Assembly: GCA_937901865.1 (NCBI GenBank)
Contig: CALDID010000093.1
Coordinates: forward strand, 1-7,878
Direction of reading: 5' to 3'
Source of the DNA: an uncultured Treponema sp.
Lineage (GTDB): Bacteria > Spirochaetota > Spirochaetia > Treponematales > Treponemataceae
DNA length: 7,878 nt
Positions 1-4,403 of the stretch are shown here, in pieces. A program made the position numbers and the translations under genes. A model generated the notes under the pieces. That model was not told the origin of the DNA. It ran no database searches and saw only the letters and a program-made list of their open reading frames with translations. How positions within the stretch are numbered: position 1 is the stretch's first letter; the number at the start of each line of letters is the position of its first letter.

Positions 1-24
1 CGGCAATCTATTGCAATATAGGCG

Positions 25-91
25 TTTTGAGAAAGAGGCTGTGCCTCAGATTATCTGGTCGAGCCCGATAATGACAATTATCGAACAGGTC
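25..91 (+). repeat. REP-like palindromic element, copy 1 (left inverted repeat)
   Basis: This 67-bp element matches the reverse complement of 3933-4000 at about 60 of 68 aligned positions; the last 25 bases (67-91) are identical. It is made of nested hairpins: GAGGC-TGT-GCCTC at 35-47, ATTATCTGG/CCCGATAAT around a TCGAG loop at 50-72, and GATAAT-GACA-ATTATC at 67-82. Structured palindromes with a TCAAG/TCGAG loop followed by AATGAC resemble REP-type intergenic repeats. One plus-strand frame is open from base 2 to a stop at 92-94, so the end of an upstream gene might run into the repeat, but nothing recognisable is encoded. Confidence 0.8.
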
Positions 92-96
92 TAAAG

Positions 97-139
97 TTTA
101 GAGGCACAGGCTATTTTCAAATAAGACTGTACCTCTAAA
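97..139 (-). terminator. 13-bp stem hairpin 3' of the DUF4469 gene
   Basis: Arms at 97-109 and 127-139 pair over 13 positions with one mismatch, which is a G-U pair in one RNA orientation. The loop is 17 nt. It lies downstream of the 225-989 minus-strand gene, after the 40-bp repeats. No clear U-tract follows on the minus strand, so it is more likely an mRNA 3'-end or roadblock structure than a textbook intrinsic terminator. Confidence 0.4.
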
Positions 140-235
140 TCAGCCTATGGCTGCTACAAAAACAGGCTATAGGTGCAAATCAGCCTATGGCTCCTACAAA
201 AACAGGCTATAGGTACAAATCAGCCTATGGCTGCT
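137..235 (-). repeat. 40-bp tandem repeat, about 2.5 units, terminator-like on the minus strand
   Basis: Two full units (137-176 and 177-216) and a partial third (217-235) repeat at exactly 40 bp with very few differences. Each carries the mini-palindrome CAGCC-TAT-GGCTG (the last base differs in unit 2). Read on the minus strand, each full unit gives an ATAGGCT/AGCCTGT stem (one G-T pair) followed by a short T-run. These are therefore tandem candidate intrinsic terminators for the DUF4469 gene. That gene's TAG stop (225-227) and its last codons lie inside the partial unit, so the array has reached into the coding end. Confidence 0.7.
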
Positions 236-989
236 GTATTGTTACTACATTTGCGTATATGCCTTCACGAATACTTTTGTTCAATCGCTTCCCTGCCCCG
301 AAAGCTGTGCAGACAATAAGGCGATATGTTCCCTCTTTCATATCCGCAGGCAAATTGACACACACCGTTTTTGCAGTGTTTTCCATAGACGGAGAAGGAC
401 GAATATGCACCCAGTTTGCTCTATCCTCGTCTTTTTTGCCTTCTGCATCGCATGGCGCAAAGAACAACCCTGTTTCTGCCTCATCTCCTGCAATCTTGAG
501 CCTATCACCCTTGATTTTCAAAGTGTAGCCTTTAGAAACAGCGTCTGTCTTTGCTTCTTTGTGCATATCGAACAGATACGAAACCTCAGGCTCGCTGCTC
601 TTTGTAACATCTCCTGCAACCGTAACGCCTTTCACTGCCGCGCAAGCCACCTCTGACGGCGTAAAACCAAGCGTCATTTCTGGAATATTGTCAAGTTTGC
701 CCTCTTCAACAGTTCCGTTCGGCTTTAAGTAAAGCACACCAAGCTGAAGCATATCCACCGCCTTACCCTCGCTCAAAAGAGCCAAAATGCCTTTTTTGAA
801 CAATCCTGCAACATAGAGAAGCGTTTCTCTATCAAACACCTTATTTTTATCGTAAATCTTGTCTACGATATTGCCCATAAGAGCTGTTTCTCTATGCACC
901 TTTGCATAGATGACATCTTCAGAAGAGAACATTGCTTTGTGCATTGTTACATTGACATTTTCTGTAAATTTGTTCTTTCGGTCGTCCAT
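225..989 (-). CDS. HU-like DNA-binding protein with C-terminal DUF4469 domain
   Basis: This 254-residue protein has two parts. Residues 1 to about 125 match the HU/IHF-like N-terminal domain found in Bacteroidetes and Treponema, with a helical start, then an LGVLYLKPNGTVEEG stretch like the HU beta-sheet. Residues of about 155-254 match DUF4469, an Ig-fold domain: GDRLKIAGDEAETGLFF, then MENTAKTVCVNLPADMKEGTYRL and a terminal basic stretch. No signal peptide or membrane segment is seen, so it should be cytoplasmic and bind DNA; its specific role is unknown. The ATG at 989 has a GAGGTG ribosome site 5 nt upstream and its own TTGACA/TATCAG promoter, so it need not depend on the upstream operon. 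Its last residues are encoded in a tandem repeat. Family assignment is by recalled similarity. Confidence 0.85.
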   Translation of the reverse strand: MDDRKNKFTENVNVTMHKAMFSSEDVIYAKVHRETALMGNIVDKIYDKNKVFDRETLLYVAGLFKKGILALLSEGKAVDMLQLGVLYLKPNGTVEEGKLDNIPEMTLGFTPSEVACAAVKGVTVAGDVTKSSEPEVSYLFDMHKEAKTDAVSKGYTLKIKGDRLKIAGDEAETGLFFAPCDAEGKKDEDRANWVHIRPSPSMENTAKTVCVNLPADMKEGTYRLIVCTAFGAGKRLNKSIREGIYANVVTIQQP

Positions 990-1015
990 TTCGACACCTC
1001 ACTATCAATAAAAAT

Positions 1016-1044
1016 CTGATATTGCAGTCTTTTCTGCTTGTCAA
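1016..1044 (-). promoter_or_regulatory. Sigma-70 promoter for the HU-like/DUF4469 gene
   Basis: On the minus strand a perfect -35 TTGACA (1044-1039) is followed by a 17-bp spacer and TATCAG (1021-1016, 4 of 6 to consensus). It lies about 27 bp upstream of the ATG at 989, giving a short leader that still contains the GAGGTG ribosome site. Confidence 0.6.
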
Positions 1045-1106
1045 GTGGCTTATAATGAGGTATCCTTTGACTATACAAAATCGAGAAGAATGCCTCTTTT
1101 TTCTCC

Positions 1107-1146
1107 GCCTAAAAGTTGCATGACCGTGCAGTTTTTAGGCATTTTT
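1107..1146 (+). terminator. Strong hairpin plus T-run, plus-strand terminator-like
   Basis: Arms 1107-1120 and 1127-1140 form a 14-bp stem on the plus strand, with two G-U pairs and a 6-nt loop, followed by ATTTTT. On the minus strand the two G-U pairs become mismatches and no U-tract follows, so the signal points to plus-strand transcripts although no plus-strand gene precedes it. Outer bases 1089-1095 and 1137-1143 can form an alternative AATGCCT/AGGCATT pairing. Confidence 0.5.
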
Positions 1147-1181
1147 GTTCTCATCGTCGCCACTTATCAAGCGACAAGAAC
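1147..1181. repeat. Two-part inverted repeat
   Basis: GTTCT (1147-1151) pairs with AGAAC (1177-1181), and GTCGC (1156-1160) pairs with GCGAC (1171-1175), giving a hairpin with an asymmetric internal loop and a 10-nt tip. No T-run follows on either strand. Its role is unknown; it may protect the 3' end of the toxin-immunity transcript. Confidence 0.4.
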
Positions 1182-1237
1182 CAAACCTTTCCTTTTCATT
1201 TTTCCTCCATAAATTTATGAATTCTTTTTATTGTTAT

Positions 1238-1612
1238 TTATACTTTTTTAAAACACTCTATCAGCCAATTCTCATCTCCCTTGTGCCGTTCAGAAAGATA
1301 ACGTTTAAAGGCTTCCTTGAACTCTTCAACAGAAATTCTTAAAAAATACTTTTCCAACCCAAAGTAATATTCATCATTTGTCTTAATAAACTCGACAATC
1401 AACGAATATCCGTAATCATCACCAATAACCTTGTCTTTCATAAAATCATTGAATTCAGAAAAATAAGCAGGGTCTGCAGAATCTTCAGAATTCCAAAGAA
1501 AAGGATTTAAATTACTCACATAATCCAAAAGCAATTCATCAGACCTATTGATTTTTTCAAGTTCTGTATCCAATACAAAATACATCATCGTAAACAACTC
1601 GAAGTTTGTCAT
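1238..1612 (-). CDS. Putative immunity/antitoxin protein (acidic, 124 aa)
   Basis: This small acidic protein of 124 residues has about 26 Asp/Glu against 14 Lys/Arg. It appears mostly helical and has no signal peptide or membrane span. I do not recognise its family. Size, strong acidity and position directly after the small basic toxin-like gene fit an immunity protein that neutralises it by direct binding; this is inference from context. I chose the ATG at 1612 because GAGGTGG lies just upstream at good spacing. An in-frame ATG at 1636 would add eight residues (MTLYKEVE) and overlap the toxin stop as ATGA, but its own ribosome site is poor. With the chosen start, 20 nt separate it from the toxin stop, so coupling is still likely. 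Confidence 0.6.
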   Translation of the reverse strand: MTNFELFTMMYFVLDTELEKINRSDELLLDYVSNLNPFLWNSEDSADPAYFSEFNDFMKDKVIGDDYGYSLIVEFIKTNDEYYFGLEKYFLRISVEEFKEAFKRYLSERHKGDENWLIECFKKV

Positions 1613-1632
1613 TTCCACCTCTTTATAAAGTG

Positions 1633-1983
1633 TCATTTAGATTTAAAAGGGTTCTTGAAAAGCCCTGTTTCATCATCCCATTCAATAGGGCTTCTGTTAT
1701 AGCCTGCATTACTCACAATGCCATTTTTAACTTTTGCCCAATATTGTCCGCCATTCTTTGCAGTTTTTACATACCATTTACAACCATCTTTGTCGGTTCC
1801 TTTGTAATTACTCTCCTCATTTACTAAATCAATGATTGTTTTTCTGTTTTTTGGAGTATCACAAAGATGCCCTTTAGCTTTCCTAAAAATATGTTTCAGC
1901 TGAGAATCATTTTTAGGAAGTTGATTTGCAACTTTCTTTCCACCGCTTGTGGTCGGAAACAGACCTGAATAATACTTGCTCAT
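1633..1983 (-). CDS. Small basic polymorphic-toxin-type protein (116 aa), probable nuclease toxin
   Basis: This 116-residue protein is strongly basic (22 Lys/Arg against 11 Asp/Glu). Residues of about 31-110 resemble a toxin module I recall from C-termini of contact-dependent and phage-associated polymorphic toxins: HIFRKAKGHLCDTPKNR at 31-47, GTDKDGCKWYVKT at 62-74, then QYWAKVKNG and NAGYN. H31, H39, R47 and W70 are candidate functional residues. I cannot name the family; an RNase-like (BECR-type) activity is a guess. There is no secretion, RHS or haemagglutinin region, so the toxin stands alone. The ATG overlaps the DUF4417 stop as ATGA, with AAGGTGG upstream inside that gene, which argues for translational coupling. 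An acidic partner gene follows. It could instead be an orphan cassette left from a larger toxin gene. Confidence 0.6.
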   Translation of the reverse strand: MSKYYSGLFPTTSGGKKVANQLPKNDSQLKHIFRKAKGHLCDTPKNRKTIIDLVNEESNYKGTDKDGCKWYVKTAKNGGQYWAKVKNGIVSNAGYNRSPIEWDDETGLFKNPFKSK

Positions 1984-2702
1984 GCGACCACCTTAATAGA
2001 GCTCTGCTTTCTGTTCCGTGAACTTGGAAACGACACAATTTTTATTTCCGTTGTCCACAAAGAGTTAAAGCAAGGATAATTTGCAGAACCGTATACAATT
2101 ATGATTTTAGGCTTCAAAGTTTCAATCATCAACAAAAACTTCTGCTCAAACTCTGCGCGATTTTTCAGATACCTAAGTCTGCTCGCCACAGTTCCTATAG
2201 CGACAATACTGTTCTGCAATATGCCACGAAAACAGAAATCAAGAGAAAGCGAATCCCAACGCACATTGTTTATCACATTGATTCCATTTTTGCTACACCA
2301 AAAGCCAAATGCTCTCATTCTGTATGTGTTCCAGCCTTTGAGGTATTCTGGAAAATCCATATATGTGCTGAAATCAGGCGTGATGATTCCTGCAAAATGC
2401 TTGATAATCCGTAACGCTTTTTGAGGATTGAACCAAATTCCTTTTATGCCATCAAAGCGTTCATCATCGATGTAAAAGCAGATGTATGCACAATGATGAA
2501 AGTTTTCGTTTTCCTTTATCCGCTTGTCGTAGATTGTAACCGCCTCTTTCCAAGTGATTATATCTTCAGGAATCTCTTCTTTCATTGTCCTGCAGAACGG
2601 AATATCGTGTAAATCCCAATCCGTGCAATTTCTGACCATAAAAGAATTCCACCAGACATCTTTCAGATTCTTGCGGATACCATAGTATTTCTGTTTTCTC
2701 AT
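1980..2702 (-). CDS. DUF4417 family protein
   Basis: This 240-residue protein matches DUF4417, a family of unknown function common on phages, plasmids and integrated elements. Residues of about 95-200 carry the hallmark pattern: HFAGIITPDFSTYMDFP, a WNTYRMRAFGFWCSKNG stretch, then INVINNVRW, FRGILQNSIVAIGT and, near 200, LKPKIIIVYG. The C-terminal tail is Ser/Lys/Arg-rich. The ATG at 2702 is preceded by TTAGGAG 7-8 nt upstream. A longer reading would need a TTG at 2732 and would place this ribosome site inside the coding region, so I prefer 2702. Its stop overlaps the next ATG by 4 nt, tying it to the toxin-like gene. Function is unknown; the linkage suggests a role in, or carriage with, the toxin cassette. 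Confidence 0.8.
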   Translation of the reverse strand: MRKQKYYGIRKNLKDVWWNSFMVRNCTDWDLHDIPFCRTMKEEIPEDIITWKEAVTIYDKRIKENENFHHCAYICFYIDDERFDGIKGIWFNPQKALRIIKHFAGIITPDFSTYMDFPEYLKGWNTYRMRAFGFWCSKNGINVINNVRWDSLSLDFCFRGILQNSIVAIGTVASRLRYLKNRAEFEQKFLLMIETLKPKIIIVYGSANYPCFNSLWTTEIKIVSFPSSRNRKQSSIKVVA

Positions 2703-2728
2703 AGGTATTTCTCCTAAAATATATTTTC

Positions 2729-2803
2729 TCAAACATAGCTATCTACGACAGTTTTCAAATGTTCAAGTTTCATTGCATTTATGGCGATAATACCTATAGA
2801 CAT
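2729..2803 (-). CDS. Possible 24-codon leader ORF upstream of the DUF4417 gene
   Basis: An ATG at 2803 follows TAGGAGA at a spacing of about 7 nt and opens a 24-residue frame (MSIGIIAINAMKLEHLKTVV, then DSYV) ending in TGA 26 nt before the DUF4417 start. The ribosome site lies in the loop of the 2784-2840 hairpin and the start codon is in the stem, an arrangement typical of translational control. No homologue is recognised; it may be a leader peptide or a chance frame. Confidence 0.3.
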   Translation of the reverse strand: MSIGIIAINAMKLEHLKTVVDSYV

Positions 2804-2840
2804 TCTCGCTCTCCTAGCATTATGTCTACAGGCTTATCGC
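2784..2840 (-). promoter_or_regulatory. Long hairpin in the ImmA-DUF4417 gap
   Basis: Arms 2784-2803 and 2822-2840 pair over about 19 positions with a one-base bulge and one or two weak pairs, around an 18-nt loop. Neither strand has a T-run directly after it. In the minus-strand RNA the loop carries an AGGAG ribosome site and the far arm begins with ATG, so the structure could gate translation of the small ORF or mark an mRNA processing point between the regulator pair and the toxin unit. Confidence 0.5.
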
Positions 2841-2846
2841 CTTTGA

Positions 2847-2886
2847 GAGTGCCGATATTACCAGTATTAGCACTCTTTATTTTTTT
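2847..2886 (+). terminator. 13-bp hairpin with T-rich tail, plus-strand terminator-like
   Basis: Arms 2847-2859 and 2863-2875 form a 13-bp stem on the plus strand with one C-A mismatch and two G-U pairs, a 3-nt loop, and then a T-rich tail (2876-2886). It lies just downstream of the ImmA/IrrE stop, but its U-tract would be on plus-strand transcripts. On the minus strand the T-rich tail is an A-tract before the stem. It may limit antisense transcription into the peptidase gene. Confidence 0.45.
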
Positions 2887-3550
2887 ACCACGACTGCCTT
2901 ATTCTTTCCATCTCGAGCTCCCGTTCATATTCGTCAGAAAAAGACGATGTGCGCTTTGCTACTCTATCGATAAAACCTTTGAACTTTCCCAAAATCAAAT
3001 CGTCATATTCGCTTTTTTTCTGATAACCTAAATTACTTATACGAACTTGAGCACATTGATTTGATACCCCAAAATGTTCCGATAAAAATGCTGTTGTTAT
3101 CTTGCAGCCACGCTTCGCAAGCTCTCTCACCACTTGCACAGGCATAACCAACTGCGCCGCAAATACACTAGCCTCTTTTTCGTATTTTTCATATAACGGT
3201 GCAAAAAGTTCATCGTGTGCTTCTCTTAACTCTGTAAGCGTTTTCATATCGTGATGAAGCTCAAGATGCCCTAGTTCGTGTGCAAACGTGAAAGCAATAC
3301 GCTCGCTCGGCATTCTATCGTTATAAAACAATATGTGTCTGCCGCAGCTCTCAAGAAGTGCGCCATCATTTGAGCCGATAATCATTGACGCATTGCCCCC
3401 GAGAGCTTCTAGCTCTGAATACGTCGTAAATTCTATTTCAGAGAACTCCTTTACAACCTCTTTTATTGAAAAAGGAAATCCCTTTATACTTTTTGCTTTT
3501 AAAAGAATTTCATTCGCCGTGTTATTTGCTGCGTCATAATCTGCTCGCAA
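2885..3550 (-). CDS. ImmA/IrrE family zinc metallopeptidase
   Basis: This 221-residue protein carries the HExxH zinc site in TFAHELGHLELHH (H91, E92, H95). The likely third ligand is E126 in KEASVFAAQLVMP, the family's second conserved block, and residues of about 148-170 form a helix-turn-helix-like segment (TTAFLSEHFGVSNQCAQVR). Known relatives cleave or inactivate a partner XRE repressor, as in ICEBs1-type elements and the Deinococcus IrrE/DdrO pair. The start is TTG at 3550, supported by a perfect AGGAGG (3562-3557) 6 nt upstream; the next in-frame Met is at residue 56, too late for a complete domain. It lies 19 nt after the XRE stop, so the pair is surely co-transcribed. The charged tail after residue 178 has no assigned role. 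Confidence 0.9.
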   Translation of the reverse strand: MRADYDAANNTANEILLKAKSIKGFPFSIKEVVKEFSEIEFTTYSELEALGGNASMIIGSNDGALLESCGRHILFYNDRMPSERIAFTFAHELGHLELHHDMKTLTELREAHDELFAPLYEKYEKEASVFAAQLVMPVQVVRELAKRGCKITTAFLSEHFGVSNQCAQVRISNLGYQKKSEYDDLILGKFKGFIDRVAKRTSSFSDEYERELEMERIRQSW

Positions 3551-3569
3551 TTTTCGCCTCCTGCATAAG

Positions 3570-3911
3570 TTATATACCGAACTTGTCTTTAAAGACAGCC
3601 AATAATAGATTCTGCGCTTTTTCTAAGTCAGAATCGTCCATATTACTAAGCGCACGCTGTATCGAATAGATTTTCTCGTTTCGAGGGTTTTGCGCATTTA
3701 AGTCATCATTGCCCAAAAGAAAATCCGTCGTTACATTGAAAAACTTGCACAGCTTCAAAAGCATATCTTGACGCGGAACTGTGCCATTCGTTTCCCACAT
3801 ACTCACGCGCGATTTTTGTATATCGAGGCTCTTTGCAAGCTCTGTTGTAGAAAGCCCTTTTTCCTCTCGTAACTTTTTTATCCTCCCTGCAAAAATTGTA
3901 TTCCCAGTCAT
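3570..3911 (-). CDS. XRE/Cro-CI family transcriptional repressor
   Basis: In this 113-residue protein an HTH_3 domain spans residues 9-67: IKKLREEKGLSTTELAKSLD, then QKSRVSMWETNGTVPRQDML and LCKFFNVTTDFLLG. The recognition helix lies around residues 31-42. The C-terminal 45 residues are a charged helical tail, probably for dimerisation or recognition by the downstream peptidase. The ATG at 3911 has GGAGGG 7 nt upstream. It is the first gene of the minus-strand block and precedes an ImmA/IrrE gene, the classic repressor/anti-repressor order. Its promoter at 4097-4125 is flanked by TTGAA/TTCAA half-sites, so autoregulation is likely. Whether it also controls the divergent restriction enzyme gene cannot be told from the sequence. 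Confidence 0.9.
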   Translation of the reverse strand: MTGNTIFAGRIKKLREEKGLSTTELAKSLDIQKSRVSMWETNGTVPRQDMLLKLCKFFNVTTDFLLGNDDLNAQNPRNEKIYSIQRALSNMDDSDLEKAQNLLLAVFKDKFGI

Positions 3912-3932
3912 ATATAAGCCCTCCGTTCAATT

Positions 3933-4000
3933 GACCTGTTCGATAATTGTCATTATCTCACCTTGACCCGATAATCTGAGGCATAGCCTCTTTTTCAAAA
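3933..4000 (-). repeat. REP-like palindromic element, copy 2 (right inverted repeat)
   Basis: This is the inverted copy of 25-91, about 88% identical, with 25 identical bases at 3933-3957. It contains GATAAT-TGTC-ATTATC and GAGGC-ATA-GCCTC hairpins. It ends about 20 nt before the XRE start codon and lies downstream of that gene's predicted promoter, so it would be transcribed as part of a structured 5' leader. Confidence 0.8.
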
Positions 4001-4007
4001 CTACCTA

Positions 4008-4058
4008 GAGATTCCCGTGTCAAGCACGAGAATGACATAAGGTTTCCGAACAGGTCTA
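4008..4058 (+). repeat. REP-like palindromic element, copy 3 (degenerate)
   Basis: It has the same orientation as copy 1 and faces copy 2 head to head. The stem ATTCCCGTG/CACGAGAAT encloses the shared TCAAG loop, followed by the AATGACA motif and the shared end GAACAGGTCTAA. The stem sequence differs from copies 1 and 2 but keeps pairing, as expected of a family conserved for structure. Confidence 0.65.
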
Positions 4059-4096
4059 ATTTCTCCGCTCCTTGTCCAATATTATTGAACAATTAT

Positions 4097-4125
4097 AATA
4101 TACAACTCTTTGCAATTTTTGTCAA
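4097..4125 (-). promoter_or_regulatory. Consensus sigma-70 promoter reading into the XRE-ImmA genes
   Basis: On the minus strand TTGACA (4125-4120, perfect) is followed by a 17-bp spacer and TATATT (4102-4097). An overlapping TATAAT lies 4 bp further on. The predicted start near 4090 gives an XRE leader of about 180 nt that includes two palindromic repeats. Confidence 0.75.
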
Positions 4126-4133
4126 CAATTTAT

Positions 4134-4158
4134 TTGAACAAAATTCAATTATTTTGAA
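4134..4158. promoter_or_regulatory. Phased TTGAA/TTCAA half-sites, candidate repressor operators
   Basis: The half-sites read TTGAA-N5-TTCAA-N5-TTGAA, making two overlapping perfect inverted repeats whose half-sites are exactly 10 bp apart, one helical turn. They lie 8-33 bp upstream of the -35 box of the XRE promoter. A further TTGAAC is at 4085-4090 near the predicted start site. Palindromes of this size suit a dimeric XRE repressor; binding is inferred. Confidence 0.5.
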
Positions 4159-4213
4159 CATTTTTTTCACCCGATAACTTTATTACTCATTATCTACTAC
4201 ATATAGTGTATAT

Positions 4214-4227
4214 CGAATAATAATTCG
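4214..4227. repeat. Small perfect palindrome CGAAT-AATA-ATTCG
   Basis: The 5-bp arms with a 4-nt spacer lie in the AT-rich stretch (4160-4240) between the two divergent promoters. It could be a regulator site or a chance palindrome in AT-rich DNA. Confidence 0.3.
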
Positions 4228-4242
4228 TGTCAACACTATTCT

Positions 4243-4333
4243 TGCGACAGTCTTTCTCATTCTTCTAATGCGACAGTCTTTCTCATTCCAATGCGACAGT
4301 GTGTCTCACGTAAATGAGAAAGGCTGTCGCATT
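4243..4333 (+). repeat. Short repeat cluster TGCGACAGTCTTTCTCATT with an inverted copy
   Basis: Two identical 19-bp copies (4243-4261, 4269-4287) are followed by a partial copy (4292-4308) and an inverted near-copy (4313-4331). The third and fourth copies fold into a hairpin: a 10-bp stem AATGCGACAG/CTGTCGCATT (4290-4299/4324-4333), an internal loop, and TCTCA/TGAGA. No T-run follows. The cluster ends about 14 bp before the -35 region of the restriction enzyme promoter, so it could be an upstream regulatory site or a small dispersed repeat. Confidence 0.75.
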
Positions 4334-4346
4334 GAGCTGAGAGAGC

Positions 4347-4375
4347 TTTAAACACAGTAAGGTTTATGCTATAAT
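4347..4375 (+). promoter_or_regulatory. Extended -10 promoter for the restriction-modification gene
   Basis: A perfect TATAAT (4370-4375) is preceded by TG at the extended -10 position (4367-4368). A weak -35 TTTAAA (4347-4352, 4 of 6) lies 17 bp upstream. The start would be near 4382, leaving a leader of about 22 nt before the ATG at 4404. Confidence 0.7.
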
Positions 4376-4403
4376 TTAGCTGCATTTGTATTTTGGAGAA
4401 AAA

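Larger units (their letters stand above)
1071..1199 (-). other. Gap with a 10-codon micro-ORF and in-frame continuation
   Basis: A GGAGG site (1208-1204) sits 4 nt before an ATG at 1199. That ATG opens MKRKGLVLVA, which then meets two consecutive stops (TGA TAA, 1169-1164). The same frame stays open for another 30 codons to a TAG at 1073-1071. The strong ribosome site and basic-hydrophobic start look like the beginning of a gene, so this may be a leader peptide or the remnant of a decayed small gene downstream of the immunity gene. No homology is recognised. Confidence 0.25.

Noticed and set aside
1..94. C-terminal end of an upstream plus-strand gene
   Set aside because: One frame is open to a stop at 92-94, but almost all of it lies in the palindromic repeat and only about 24 bases of other sequence remain, too little to support a gene.
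137..235. CRISPR-like array
   Set aside because: The 40-bp units are contiguous tandem repeats with no unique spacers, and no cas gene is present.
1107..1140. Integron attC site (GCCTAAA...TTTAGGC arms; integrons are known in Treponema denticola)
   Set aside because: The core would need GTTRRRY but reads TTTAGGC. The 34-bp hairpin lacks L boxes and extrahelical bases, the other gaps do not share it, and no integrase gene is visible.
2101..2612. Plus-strand frames opposite the DUF4417 gene
   Set aside because: They are shadows of the DUF4417 coding frame with no domain or ribosome-site support.
2847..2875. CIRCE/HrcA operator, from TTAGCACTC
   Set aside because: CIRCE needs TTAGCACTC-N9-GAGTGCTAA; here the arms are in the opposite order and no heat-shock gene is adjacent.
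3706..3930. Alternative 74-codon frame over the XRE gene
   Set aside because: The XRE frame has a clear HTH domain and a GGAGGG-supported start; the alternative encodes no recognisable protein.
4243..4333. C-protein binding boxes controlling the restriction gene
   Set aside because: The repeats lack the GACT...AGTC symmetry of C-boxes, and the nearby XRE gene is paired with ImmA/IrrE rather than resembling a short C protein.
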